A stretch of 64,000 nucleotides of DNA from CAYYFV01 sp964451705. Its GTDB lineage: Bacteria; Patescibacteriota; Gracilibacteria; UBA1369; GCA-2718715. The stretch lies in contig CAYVIV010000001.1 in the NCBI GenBank assembly GCA_964451705.1, positions 71,333-135,332 on the forward strand, given 5' to 3'. The position numbers and the translations under genes are program-made. Positions 55,896 through 64,000 of the stretch are shown here, piece by piece (within the stretch, counting starts at the first letter, position 1; every line of letters starts with the position of its first letter). The notes below the pieces were generated by a model that was given only the letters and a program-made list of their open reading frames with translations, searched no databases and had not been told where the DNA came from.

Positions 55896-56426
55896 TTAAA
55901 TTACTATATTTTTAGGGTCGTCACTCTGCTCTAAGGTTTTAAAGCTATCATCGTTTAAGTGTTTAACTACTGTAAACTTTAAACCTCCGTTAGGTCTATC
56001 TTCAACAATGAGTTCATCTGTCCATTTTTCCACTATAAAGGCCAACCCTCGCCCTCGAATACTAAACTCTTTTTTCTCTTTGTTTTTATTAGTCTCTAAA
56101 ATCTTCATGATTTCGGCAGCAGTTGTTGGTTTTTGTGGATTACCATGGTCCTCTACTGTAATTCGGATTTCTTTATCGGCAACTGTATAAAATGTCACAA
56201 GAATCTTGTCGTTGGCTTTAGAGCCATGTTCAATTGCATTATTAGCCAACTCATCGACAACTGATTGAAACCTATAAGCCCACTGGCTAGAGAAATCTGT
56301 CATGTTTTCTATAAGACTTAGAGTAAAATCCCTAATCCCAGACATAAAATATGCATTGGTAGGCAATTCGATTTTAATTTCTACTGGATTGTTGTCTTTT
56401 TGGAGTGTTCCAACAATTTTTTCCAT
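55896..56426 (-). CDS. Anti-sigma factor-like serine kinase (RsbW/SpoIIAB-like ATPase)
   Basis: 176 residues with a HATPase_c fold. N box: VVDELANNAIEHGSK. G1: ITVEDHGNP. G2: IRGRGLAFIVEKWTDEL. ATP-dependent kinase of the STAS partner is the family role. No sigma factor lies next to it, so the target is not visible in the window. Start ATG 56426; first gene of the operon. Confidence 0.88.
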   Translation of the reverse strand: MEKIVGTLQKDNNPVEIKIELPTNAYFMSGIRDFTLSLIENMTDFSSQWAYRFQSVVDELANNAIEHGSKANDKILVTFYTVADKEIRITVEDHGNPQKPTTAAEIMKILETNKNKEKKEFSIRGRGLAFIVEKWTDELIVEDRPNGGLKFTVVKHLNDDSFKTLEQSDDPKNIVI

Positions 56427-56559
56427 TTGAACTTAGTTAATCTCTAAATTTTAACATAAAACCCGTATTTTCGCAAGGATATGTGCTAAAGTATTTTGCT
56501 TTGTAATTTAGTTATATCTTTTTTTTTGTTATAAATATATTGATTGTAAACTTTTTACT

Positions 56560-58455
56560 TTGACACACTTGTTACCAAGATTTATAAAATTATTTTGCTT
56601 TTTGCTATTAATTTCAAATAGTGTTGCTGCTTTAGCGAATTTTGAGATTATTTCTCACGACACCAAGCTAGGCTCTGCAGTCGAGGTCGAGATTAACGTT
56701 GCGGATGTAGAAGGAATTGTCGATATTTTTCTATTAACACCTGGCTCCTTAAAACTTCCGATTGATTCCTTTGCTTTCGAAAAAACCGAAACTTACCAAA
56801 AAAGCATTGACTTAAAGTCACTGTTCTTATCACAGCCAGGCAACTACTACCTAATAGCAGTCTCTACAGAAAGCAAAAAATTGCTGGCATCGGATACTTT
56901 CCATGTTGAAAACGCAGGCTTCTTCCAGAACTTATTTGCTGCTAACAATGCAGTAGGTGGCAATGAAGACTTGCTGGCACAAGCAAATGCAGAAGAAGAA
57001 CCAGAAATTATTGCTGGTATCGAAAACCCTCGCTTTAGATTTGTCGATTTCCCTGAGACAGTTGCAGTCTTCGAAGAAATTTCCTTTACCTTAGAAGCTA
57101 TCGATGCATTGGAAGAACTAGATACAGACTACTTAGGAGAAATTGCTTTTGAGGTCTTAGACGACGAGAATGCGACAGTACCTACTAACTTTAGTTTTGA
57201 AGAAGATCATGCTGGTAGCCACCAGTTTAATACTTCTATTAGGTTTTCCAACACAGGAGAGCAAATTTTACGAGTTTTCGATATCAACGATGAAACTATC
57301 GAAGCTGCCATTAAAATCATGGTCACTCAAGAGCAAGAGCAAGCTCAATCACAAATTACTTTAAGCTCCCCGACTCCTGGTATTACAAATAACAATAGAG
57401 TGGTTTTCGAAGGAACTACAGATGTAGGTGTCCAGGTTGAGATTTTAGAGGGCAATAGCTTGCTAGATACAACGTCTTCGAATGCCGATGGAGCATTTAC
57501 GTACACAACATCGCCTTTAGCTGATGGTGACTATAGTTTTGTTGTCAAAACTGACAACGCAACTTCGCAGGCAATTAATATTTCTATAGATTCTATGTCT
57601 GCAAATTTAACTAGTTTTACTTTCGCACCACAGCCCGTTATTGCAGGCCAGGTTTTTACAACTAACTTAGTTTTCGACTCAGAAGTTTCTTCAGCCTCTA
57701 TTATAGTAAATGGTTTGCAAACTAATCTTACAGCAATAGATGCTTCGGAAAAAAGATTTTCAGCTTCCTCAGCAGCTCCTTTGCTGCCAGATACATATGA
57801 AGTAAGTGTAGTTGTCGTTGATAAACTAGGAAGTTCTAACTCTTTTGTAATCCAAGAACCTTTAAATGTTATCGAAGCCCCAAGTGAACAAGTAGTCACA
57901 GATGGTGCTGATTCTAATTTGGATCCAGGTTTTATTATTCCTGATTTTGCTCAAGCTAATGTTTTTGGCAACCCACCAACTGCTCCTACCAACATTATAT
58001 TTCAGGTCGGAGACAAGCGTATAGATTTAGCATGGGATGCTTCTAGCGACGATCTAGGTATTGCTTTTTACTCTATTAAATACGGAATAGACCCTAATAA
58101 TTTAGAATTACAGGTAGAAACTGCAACAGACGAGGCAGTTTGGTTTATCCCAAATCTAGCAAATAACATGAGATATTTTGTGCAGGTATTTGCCGTTGAT
58201 TTAGATGGTAATACATCTGCTGGTTCTCAAGTAGTAGCTATCGATGTGGGTAGACCAGGTTCGACTTCGTATTATGGTTCCGCAGACCCTGGAGTCGATG
58301 CTACAGGTACCTATTTAGATGCAAATGCGGCGGCAGTTGGAGGTCCAGATTTAACTGGGCTCATAACTTCTGAAACCGGACCCTCAAATATGCTTTTAGT
58401 TTTGTTTTCATTAGTTAGTGGGGGTTATTTGTTAAGGAAACCTAAGGGTAAATAG
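56560..58455 (+). CDS. Secreted multi-domain surface protein with FN3 domain and C-terminal anchor
   Basis: 631 residues. Signal peptide (LFCFLLLISNSVAALA, ends near 27). Beta-rich modules follow, including an Ig-like one near 270-345 (ITLSSPTPGITNNNRVVFEG, LADGDYSFVVKTDNA). A fibronectin III domain is near 472-560 (IDLAWDASSDDLGIAFYSIK). The C-terminus has a single helix and Lys/Arg tail: GPSNMLLVLFSLVSGGYLL then RKPKGK, like an exosortase- or rhomboid-type tail. TTG 56560 gives the longest fit to the signal peptide; TTG 56569 is also possible. Codon and residue use acidic like the giants. Function unknown. Confidence 0.78.
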   Translation: MTHLLPRFIKLFCFLLLISNSVAALANFEIISHDTKLGSAVEVEINVADVEGIVDIFLLTPGSLKLPIDSFAFEKTETYQKSIDLKSLFLSQPGNYYLIAVSTESKKLLASDTFHVENAGFFQNLFAANNAVGGNEDLLAQANAEEEPEIIAGIENPRFRFVDFPETVAVFEEISFTLEAIDALEELDTDYLGEIAFEVLDDENATVPTNFSFEEDHAGSHQFNTSIRFSNTGEQILRVFDINDETIEAAIKIMVTQEQEQAQSQITLSSPTPGITNNNRVVFEGTTDVGVQVEILEGNSLLDTTSSNADGAFTYTTSPLADGDYSFVVKTDNATSQAINISIDSMSANLTSFTFAPQPVIAGQVFTTNLVFDSEVSSASIIVNGLQTNLTAIDASEKRFSASSAAPLLPDTYEVSVVVVDKLGSSNSFVIQEPLNVIEAPSEQVVTDGADSNLDPGFIIPDFAQANVFGNPPTAPTNIIFQVGDKRIDLAWDASSDDLGIAFYSIKYGIDPNNLELQVETATDEAVWFIPNLANNMRYFVQVFAVDLDGNTSAGSQVVAIDVGRPGSTSYYGSADPGVDATGTYLDANAAAVGGPDLTGLITSETGPSNMLLVLFSLVSGGYLLRKPKGK

Positions 58456-58469
58456 CTCACATTTAGCCT

Positions 58470-58649
58470 TTATATAACTTTGCGTGCAAAGCGCCAATAT
58501 TTAATACCGCTGTTGCCAAGTAGCTCTGCAATTTCTTCTTGATCGAATTTGGCAAAGTCGCCAATTGTTTGAATGCCATACATGGCCAATGCAGATATTG
58601 TGTGTCTTCCCAAACCTGGGATGAAGTTTAGACTTAATTGTGCTTGCAT
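58470..58649 (-). CDS. Stand-alone HhH/thumb-like fragment of a Y-family polymerase (DinB/ImuB-like), 59 aa
   Basis: Found by reading the minus strand; too short for normal gene calling. It begins MQAQLSLNFIPGLGRHTISA and ends IKYWRFARKVI. The block IPGLGRHT, ALAMYGIQTIGDFAKF and ELLGNSG matches the helix-hairpin-helix thumb of DNA polymerase IV (xGIGxkT, GIxTIgDLA, L--FG--G). No palm or finger domain is nearby. It may be a small DNA-binding protein or a polymerase remnant. A promoter with a 20-base leader supports expression. Confidence 0.6.
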   Translation of the reverse strand: MQAQLSLNFIPGLGRHTISALAMYGIQTIGDFAKFDQEEIAELLGNSGIKYWRFARKVI

Positions 58650-58675
58650 AATTATGTTTGTTAAATCTTGTTTAG

Positions 58676-58704
58676 ATTATAGGTGAGTATGCACTCACCT
58701 TCAA
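58676..58704 (-). promoter_or_regulatory. Promoter with a perfect palindrome filling the -35/-10 spacer
   Basis: Minus strand TTGAAG (58704-58699), 17 bases, TATAAT (58681-58676). The spacer is nearly all the inverted repeat AGGTGAGTatgcACTCACCT (58681-58700), 8-bp arms around ATGC. Predicted start near 58669, 20 bases before ATG 58649. Such a site between the promoter boxes is how a repressor (for instance LexA-like) would act. A plus-strand terminator role is less likely: the T run begins eight bases after the stem. Confidence 0.65.
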
Positions 58705-58720
58705 GTCTTTTTTTTCTAAT

Positions 58721-58749
58721 TTGCTTGTCAGAAAAGAAAAATATATAAT
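58721..58749 (+). promoter_or_regulatory. Promoter of yggT-cysS
   Basis: TTGCTT (58721-58726), 17 bases, TATAAT (58744-58749). Transcript start near 58756, about 15 bases before ATG 58771. Confidence 0.65.
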
Positions 58750-58770
58750 CTTTACGTTTTAATACTTTTT

Positions 58771-59034
58771 ATGGAAAAAGAATTATTGTTTTTTGTAAGA
58801 ACAGTTGGCCAGATATATAGTTTTTTGATTTTTTTTAGAATCATACTCTCTTGGGTGCCAACTAAGGCTAATAGTTTAACGTATTTTGTTTCAGACGTTA
58901 CCGATCCGCTGTTATTGTTTTGTAGACGATTTATTCCTGCAATTGCTGGGATTGATTTTTCTCCAATTCTAGCTTTGTTTTTGGTAGATTTTTTAGTTTA
59001 TATTGCCTCCAATTTAATCATTAATATTTTTTAA
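58771..59034 (+). CDS. YggT family membrane protein
   Basis: 87 residues with two hydrophobic helices. The block IFFRIILSWVPTKANSLTYF, then VTDPLLLFCRRFIPAIAGIDFSPI in outline (TDPLL, RRFIP, IDFSP), is the single YggT repeat. Related proteins are linked to cell-division gene clusters and osmotic stress. It stops exactly where cysS starts. Confidence 0.88.
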   Translation: MEKELLFFVRTVGQIYSFLIFFRIILSWVPTKANSLTYFVSDVTDPLLLFCRRFIPAIAGIDFSPILALFLVDFLVYIASNLIINIF

Positions 59035-60438
59035 ATGCGACTATACGACGCCCTAGATGCGCAAGTTAAAGATTTTGTCCCAGTGAACCCTGAATCTATT
59101 TCTATATATGTTTGTGGTGCCACACCTTACGATACTGCTCATGTTGGTCATGCTTGTAGCATGTTAAGATTTGATTTATTAAGGCGTTTTTTGTTGTTTA
59201 AGGGTTTTAAAGTTAAATTTGTAACTAACTTCACGGACATTGACGATAAAACTATTAATAAGGCTAATGAGCTTGGAATCGATTTTAAGGATGTTTCTAG
59301 AAAATATATTGCAATTTATAGAAAGTGTTTTGATTTGTTGCGTGTACACAGTGATACTCAATACATTCTAGCCACGGAATACATAGATGCGATTTTGGCG
59401 ATGACTAGAGTTTTGCTACAAAAAGGCATTGCATACGAAATTGAAAATGATGGTATTTACTTTGAGATAGCGAAATTTGAAAATTATGGAAAACTAGCCA
59501 AACGCAAGCTAGAAGAACAACTAGCTGGCGCTCGAATTGATATTAATGCTTTAAAAAAAGCTCCAGAAGATTTTGTCTTGTGGAAATTTAAAAAAGATAA
59601 TGAACCTGCCTGGATGGATCCATTAGAACAAATTGCAGATGGCCGACCCGGATGGCACCTAGAGTGTTCTGCTATGGTATATAGTCTGTTTAATGGAGAT
59701 ACTATCGATATTCATGGCGGTGGCTCTGACCTACTATTCCCACATCACGAGTGCGAAATAGCCCAGTTCGAAGCATGTTTCGATAATAAATACGTTAACC
59801 ACTGGATGCACAATGGCATGTTAAACATTAAGGGCGAAAAAATGTCAAAGTCTTTAAAGAATTACTTTCATGTAGAGGAGATTTTGGAAGATTATAGTCC
59901 TCAGGTTTTACGTTTCTTTTTGACAATGACTCATTATAGAGCAGATCATGAATACGACATTGAGGCACTTGAATATGCTAAAAAATCACTTTCTAATATT
60001 CAAAATACTGTTGATAGATTAAACTCTTTACTAGCAGTTAAGAATTTTGGTACAGATGATGTGCAGGCAAAAGAATTATCTACTAAATGTTTAGATGGTT
60101 TTTCCGCAGCATTATCAGAAGATTTAGATATTTCGGCAGCTCTAGCGAGCGTTTATGAGTTTTGTAGTGAAATCAACGCGAAAATAGATGCATTTAAAAT
60201 GCAAGAATCAGATTGTTTAGAACTCCTGGGCGCGTTTGCAAAAATAGATAGTGTTCTCGCTGTCTTAAAGCTCGATGCAGTGGCTTTAAACCCAGAAGTC
60301 TCAGAAATGCTAGACCGCAGACAAAAGGCTCGTGAGAATCGAGATTTTAAGCAGGCAGATGCTTTACGCAGAAAAATTGAAAAATTAGGCTTTACAGTTT
60401 TAGATACAAAGGATGGCTATGATGTAAGATATATTTAG
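59035..60438 (+). CDS. cysS: Cysteinyl-tRNA synthetase
   Basis: Charges tRNA-Cys. The class I core is complete: YVCGATPYDTAHVGHA (Zn Cys and HIGH equivalent), FVTNFTDIDDKTI, GWHLECSAM and FPHHECEIAQ (other Zn ligands), then GEKMSKSLKNYFHV (KMSKS). The C-terminal helical DALR and tail end in RRKIEKLGFTVLDT. 467 residues, normal. Promoter lies upstream of yggT. Confidence 0.97.
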   Translation: MRLYDALDAQVKDFVPVNPESISIYVCGATPYDTAHVGHACSMLRFDLLRRFLLFKGFKVKFVTNFTDIDDKTINKANELGIDFKDVSRKYIAIYRKCFDLLRVHSDTQYILATEYIDAILAMTRVLLQKGIAYEIENDGIYFEIAKFENYGKLAKRKLEEQLAGARIDINALKKAPEDFVLWKFKKDNEPAWMDPLEQIADGRPGWHLECSAMVYSLFNGDTIDIHGGGSDLLFPHHECEIAQFEACFDNKYVNHWMHNGMLNIKGEKMSKSLKNYFHVEEILEDYSPQVLRFFLTMTHYRADHEYDIEALEYAKKSLSNIQNTVDRLNSLLAVKNFGTDDVQAKELSTKCLDGFSAALSEDLDISAALASVYEFCSEINAKIDAFKMQESDCLELLGAFAKIDSVLAVLKLDAVALNPEVSEMLDRRQKARENRDFKQADALRRKIEKLGFTVLDTKDGYDVRYI

Positions 60439-60460
60439 ATTTTGCTCCTAGTGATTTTTA

Positions 60461-60515
60461 GAGTTTTCTGAGTTTTCTGAGTTTTTGAGTTTTCAGAGTG
60501 TTATGTTTTTGAGCT
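60461..60515. repeat. Imperfect GAGTTTT-type short repeats after cysS
   Basis: Repeated GAGTTTTCT / GAGTTTTTGA units fill the space between the cysS stop and the end of murC. Confidence 0.5.
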
Positions 60516-61822
60516 TTTGAGTTTTTCAAAAATGCTGTTTATATCCCCCGCCCCCATAACTACTACAACTGGGTAATCTTTTGTTAATTCGTAGAAGTTT
60601 GCTTTTAGATTTTGCAAACCATTTGCATTAACTACATTTGGATGCTTGATAGTTGCTACAAATTTTTCTACTGGCATATTTTCAATATCTTCTTGACTAT
60701 CTCTGGCTTTATAGATATCTGGAATAACCAGCTTGTCACAGTCAGCAAAGCAATCAACAAACATATCTAGCAGTTTGAGTGTGCGGCTATATTGATGAGG
60801 TTGATATATAAGACATATTTTAGAGTTTGGGAATTGCTGCTTAAAGCCCTGTAGTGTTGCTTTGATTTCGTTTGGATGGTGTCCGTAGTCAGAAAAGATT
60901 TTTTGGTTATCACTTTCGAGTACTAGTTCCTGCCGTCTCGCAGAGCCTTTAAAGTCTAGGATAGCTCTCGCAAAATCTGCCTCTGAAATCCCTAGCTGTT
61001 CACAGACCAGCTTGCAGCCAAGAGCATTGCTTTGGTTATGTTTGCCATAGACATTGAGTTTAATTTCTCCAGCGTCTTGACTACTATATTTAGAATCAAT
61101 TTTTTTGATTTTGTGGCTAAGCTCATAGTCAGTATTTAATATTGTATACTGACTTTGATCAACAAAATTTTGAAAACTTTCTAAGTACTGCTTCTCAGAT
61201 TTAAAAAAGTCAAAATGATCAATTTCCAAATTTGTAACCAAACTAATCTGAGGATGATAGTTTAAAAAGGCATCCATGTACTCGCATGCTTCGATTATAA
61301 AAATATTTGAATTTTTTGATAGTTGAAAATTTAAACCATTGAGCTGCTGCAAGTTTGTGCCTAGAATGCAGCTAAAATCAATCTTGAGTTTTTTTAAGAC
61401 ACAAATCAGCATTGCAGTAGTAGTCGATTTACCGTGTGTCCCGGCAATTGCAATTAGGTTTTTATAGCTGCTTGTTAGCATGCCAACTGCTTGTGGATAG
61501 CTAATACAGGGAATGTTTTTGGCTTTTGCAGCTAGGATTTCTGGATGATCGTGGGGTATTGCTTGTGAATAAATGACCAGTTGCTGTTCTTGAATGTTTT
61601 TCTGATATAGGAAAATCACCTTTTTTAAATCCAANNNNNNNNNNGAATCCCTAGAGCCTCTAGTTTGGGAGTTTGGCCATTTTGGACTAAGTTTGAGCCA
61701 GTTGTTTGGTGATTTAGTTGTTTTAAAATACCAGCGAGACCAGACATCCCAATTCCGCCTATACCAATCATATGGATTGTTTTGAACTTAGATATGTTTT
61801 GCTTTAAAATTAGTTCGTTCAT
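60501..61822 (-). CDS. murC: UDP-N-acetylmuramate--L-alanine ligase, interrupted by a scaffold gap
   Basis: Adds L-Ala to UDP-MurNAc in peptidoglycan precursor synthesis. The start is ATG 61822 (MNELILKQNIS). The nucleotide loop MIGIGGIGMSGLAGILKQL and TTGSNLVQNGQTPKLEALGI are N-terminal. After 10 Ns (61635-61644), VIYSQAIPHDHPEI, IAGTHGKSTTTAMLI (ATP P-loop) and DYGHHPNEIKATLQGF follow. The two parts match successive stretches of one MurC, so it is one gene broken only by the gap. With 10 Ns the frame does not hold, so the true gap length differs. About 440 residues. Confidence 0.93.
61635..61644. other. Scaffold gap (10 N)
   Basis: Ten Ns between two parts of murC. Flanking residues suggest only a few codons are missing; the length is arbitrary. 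Confidence 0.95.
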
Positions 61823-61834
61823 TGAATATTTCTT

Positions 61835-62221
61835 ATGAAATTTAGCCAGGGTAAATTTGTACTTATAATTGAGCTCTTGATTGCTGTATATATGATATCT
61901 AGTCTTATGGTGACTGAATATAAGAATTATAAGATAGAAAACTATATAGCACAATTTGAGTTAGAAAATCAACATTTAACTTTAGAAAATCAGGAACTAC
62001 AAACCCAATTTGATTATTTTACATCGAGTGAATATCAAGAAAAGATTGCTAAGCAAAATTTTGGGCTTGCAAAGTCTGGCGAAAAGGTCTTGGTAATTAT
62101 GGAGGATGATCTGACTTCTGATTCAGAAAAATTTCAACAGGCCATCGTCCAAGAAAAGATTGATCACTATGTATCTATGCCTGCTTTTCAAAAATGGGTT
62201 CGATTTTACACAAAAGATTAA
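61835..62221 (+). CDS. FtsL/DivIC-like cell-division membrane protein
   Basis: 128 residues. One membrane helix near 8-27 (FVLIIELLIAVYMISSLMVT), then a coiled coil (IENYIAQFELENQHLTLENQ) and the FtsB/DivIC-type end (FTSSEYQEKIAKQNFGLAKS, GEKVLVI). These form the septal FtsQLB complex. Divergent from murC with a 12-base gap, and next to a tRNA gene. Confidence 0.8.
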   Translation: MKFSQGKFVLIIELLIAVYMISSLMVTEYKNYKIENYIAQFELENQHLTLENQELQTQFDYFTSSEYQEKIAKQNFGLAKSGEKVLVIMEDDLTSDSEKFQQAIVQEKIDHYVSMPAFQKWVRFYTKD

Positions 62222-62272
62222 AAAACCCTTGCAATGTTTTTACGGATTATTTAGAGTATTTGTACAAATCGT

Positions 62273-62349
62273 GGCAGGATAGCTCAGCTGGTTAGAGCGC
62301 AGGACTCATAAGCCTGAGGTCGTGGGTTCGAGTCCCACTCCCGCTACCA
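62273..62349 (+). tRNA. tRNA with CAU anticodon (Met or Ile2)
   Basis: 77 bases with CCA encoded. D arm, a CTCATAA anticodon loop (62307-62309 = CAU) and a perfect T stem GTGGG/CCCAC with TTCGAGT. It lacks the initiator's three G-C pairs below the anticodon loop, so it is elongator Met or the lysidine Ile2 type. Odd pairs: G1-U72, A4-C69 and A31-G39. Confidence 0.88.
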
Positions 62350-62352
62350 TTT

Positions 62353-62718
62353 TTATATTTTTTTGTCTAAATACTTTTGCAGGATAATTTGCGCTGCAAG
62401 CATGTCTTTGTCGATTTTTGGATTTAAGTTCTCTGCTTCAAAACTACTATAGTCTTCGTTTATAAATTTAATTGCTACCGGAATATCTTTTAGATAGTTT
62501 TTGGCCCATATTTCGCTGTCAAAATGCTTGCTTGGATATAAATTCTTGCCAATTAATATTTGACTAATTTTTTCTGACTCTATAACTTCAATTATTTTTG
62601 ATTCAAAAGCTGTGTTGGTGACTATTGTAGAATGACAAAAAGCGACGGTCTGAGTGCCGTCGCTAATAGCTATACCTGATTTTTTACTACCTGGATCTAT
62701 ACAAAGTATTTTACTCAC
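62353..62718 (-). CDS. ruvX: Putative pre-16S rRNA nuclease / Holliday junction resolvase (YqgF)
   Basis: 121 residues, RNase H fold. MSKILCIDPGSKKSGIAISD carries the first Asp; ISQILIGKNLYPSKHFDSE and FINEDYSSFEAEN the next; IDKDMLAAQIILQKYLD ends with the conserved DxxAAxxIL. Shorter than the usual 138-150 residues. The end of rplI overlaps its start by eight bases. Confidence 0.85.
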   Translation of the reverse strand: MSKILCIDPGSKKSGIAISDGTQTVAFCHSTIVTNTAFESKIIEVIESEKISQILIGKNLYPSKHFDSEIWAKNYLKDIPVAIKFINEDYSSFEAENLNPKIDKDMLAAQIILQKYLDKKI

Positions 62719-63169
62719 TATCTTTTTGTCCTGTTACCTTTATTTTAGCTTGTGCTACTTGGTCAAAGCCAAGATTGATTACTATATCAAACAAACCTTC
62801 TTCTTTAATATTTTTATCAAACTTCAGCATGTCTGCGGCTGGTTTAAAACCAAAGTCTTTTTCTATAGCTTGAATTAGCATTTCGTTAGAGACTTTTTTG
62901 TACAATTTGCCTTTAGCATTTAACTTACCACTAACAGTAATTGTTTTGGTGTTAAGAGCTTGCATATTAGTTGTTGCTGTTGCTTTTTTCTCTGCATTTT
63001 CCTTTTCTATTTGTGCCTGTACTTCTGCAGCCTTAATTTTAAGTTTGGCAGTTGCAGCTACAGCAAGGTCTTGTGGCCCTAGGAAATTTCTATAATATCC
63101 TGGTTTTACACTTACCAACTGTCCCTTTCGCCCTACTTTTACAACGTCTTTGTTAAGTATTACTTGCAT
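62711..63169 (-). CDS. rplI: 50S ribosomal protein L9
   Basis: bL9 of 152 residues. The N-terminal domain MQVILNKDVVKVGRKGQLVS then VKPGYYRNFLGPQDLAV is the conserved 23S-binding part. A long helix follows (KLKIKAAEVQAQIEKENAEK), then the C-terminal domain with GKLYKKVSNEMLIQAIEKDF. Some CPR lineages lack L9, so its presence is informative about the lineage. Confidence 0.95.
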   Translation of the reverse strand: MQVILNKDVVKVGRKGQLVSVKPGYYRNFLGPQDLAVAATAKLKIKAAEVQAQIEKENAEKKATATTNMQALNTKTITVSGKLNAKGKLYKKVSNEMLIQAIEKDFGFKPAADMLKFDKNIKEEGLFDIVINLGFDQVAQAKIKVTGQKDSE

Positions 63170-63189
63170 TGTTTATAATAAGTTAAAAT

Positions 63190-64000
63190 TTACTTTTCTA
63201 ATTGCCAACTATTGATGTCAAATAAGATATCACTTTGGTGACTATAATTCTTTAGAATTTTACGGTTTTTTATCTTATTGTCAATATAATAAAGATGTTT
63301 TGTTGTAAATAAAAATATTGCAGGGTTATCTGTAGAAAGTTGTTTGTTGATTTCTTTAGCTAAACTAATCTTCTTGTTTTGGTCTTGTTCTCGTCTTAAA
63401 TTATCTAAGAGGTTGTCTGTGAGTATGTTTGAATACATGCTTATATTAAGACCGTTTTGAAACCTTTGAGAAGAGTGCCAAAAACTGTAGGAGTCTAGAT
63501 TCTCCCCTAAGTCATGCCCAAAAATAGCCATGTCGTATTCTTTTGTTACTAAAATTTGTTTGAATACCTCAATGTTATATAGCTGAGCTATTAGTTCTAT
63601 ATTGATTTTACTGAGGTTTTCATTGAGATGATTTAGAACTGTGCGTATTTTTTGATTTTGTTCCTCGTTGTCGTATTTAAGGGCAATCACAGAAAGTTTA
63701 ATTTTTTCTCCAGCTTTTAATAAATTGTGAGCTTTAGACGATTTGAGATTTTCCTTGATAATTTTAAATGATGTTTCTGGTATTTCATCTATTTGTTCAA
63801 ACTGAAAGAATGGTTTACCAATAATAGTTTCACCGGGCAGTTTGTTGGCAAGTTCCTTTTTGTTGACTGCATCTTTAATAGCTTTTCTATGTAGAAAGTT
63901 GTTTAAATATGAGTTTTCTAGATTTAGAAACAATGCTGTATACTGCGGAGTTAGATAGCTGTACTGTGTAAACCCTACTGGATTTTGCACATTTGGGGCT
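63190..64000 (-). CDS. ABC transporter peptide-binding protein (SBP_bac_5), C-terminal part
   Basis: The frame runs off the window end at 64000; about 270 residues are seen. SYLTPQYTALFLNLENSYLN, LHRKAIKDAVNKKELANKL and FWHSSQRFQNGLNISMYSN are typical of the OppA/DppA family. Other transporter genes are outside the window. The nearest gene downstream is rplI, 20 bases away. Confidence 0.82.
   Translation of the reverse strand, partial: APNVQNPVGFTQYSYLTPQYTALFLNLENSYLNNFLHRKAIKDAVNKKELANKLPGETIIGKPFFQFEQIDEIPETSFKIIKENLKSSKAHNLLKAGEKIKLSVIALKYDNEEQNQKIRTVLNHLNENLSKINIELIAQLYNIEVFKQILVTKEYDMAIFGHDLGENLDSYSFWHSSQRFQNGLNISMYSNILTDNLLDNLRREQDQNKKISLAKEINKQLSTDNPAIFLFTTKHLYYIDNKIKNRKILKNYSHQSDILFDINSWQLEK

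Noticed and set aside
61625..61954. Two separate genes at the murC gap
   Set aside because: Both sides match successive parts of one MurC; the break is the run of Ns.

Overview
The window is an AT-rich, gene-dense bacterial segment (GC well under 45% by eye) that looks like a Candidate Phyla Radiation (Patescibacteria) genome. The grounds are very short intergenic spaces, many short gene overlaps, few Shine-Dalgarno sequences, streamlined housekeeping genes, and many large cell-surface proteins with no close relatives that I recognise. TGA serves as a stop at the ends of conserved proteins (obg, ribE), so the standard bacterial code fits. I cannot place the lineage further. A 10-N scaffold gap interrupts murC at 61635-61644.

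Layout. 1-10 kb: glmS (partial), an M24 peptidase coupled to a ClpP-fold protein, obg-pth-rplU, rluD, a tyrosyl-tRNA synthetase fused to a B3/B4 domain, and recG. 10.2-15.6 kb: a promoter-to-terminator unit of three unrecognised genes, one of 1136 residues with a pre-toxin-like segment. 15.7-19.6 kb: elp3 and a Trm9-like methyltransferase fired from overlapping divergent promoters, then a TagA-type glycosyltransferase and rsmE. 19.6-31.3 kb: gatB, lepB, nrnA, fmt, ribE-ribH, a winged-helix regulator, a NUDIX hydrolase, a sugar-type binding lipoprotein and two O-antigen-ligase-like membrane proteins. 31.3-37.9 kb: tRNA-Leu(CAA), a Tyr/Asn-rich secreted protein, uvrC, an AI-2E-type permease, a VirB2/TrbC-like pilin and der. 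37.9-53.4 kb: a surface locus of four SLH-like proteins (891, 1257, 1728 and 374 aa), the last three related, followed by two glycosyltransferases. 53.5-58.5 kb: a CaCA exchanger, an RsbW/RsbV/PrsW signalling operon and a secreted FN3 protein. 58.5-64 kb: a 59-codon DinB-like helix-hairpin-helix gene under a palindromic operator, yggT-cysS, murC, an FtsL/DivIC-like gene, a CAU tRNA, ruvX, rplI and a partial peptide-binding protein.

How the parts fit. Translation and tRNA functions dominate the core (obg, pth, rplU, rplI, tyrS, cysS, gatB, fmt, rsmE, rluD, elp3, trm9-like, two tRNAs). Elp3 and the Trm9-like enzyme together would make the eukaryote-type wobble modification mcm5U34. The surface locus, the two glycosyltransferases, lepB and the O-antigen-ligase-like genes suggest an elaborate glycosylated, S-layer-like envelope. 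Promoters are recognisable as TTGnnn-N16/17-TATAAT-like, typically 16-24 nt before the start codon, and they were used to choose starts.
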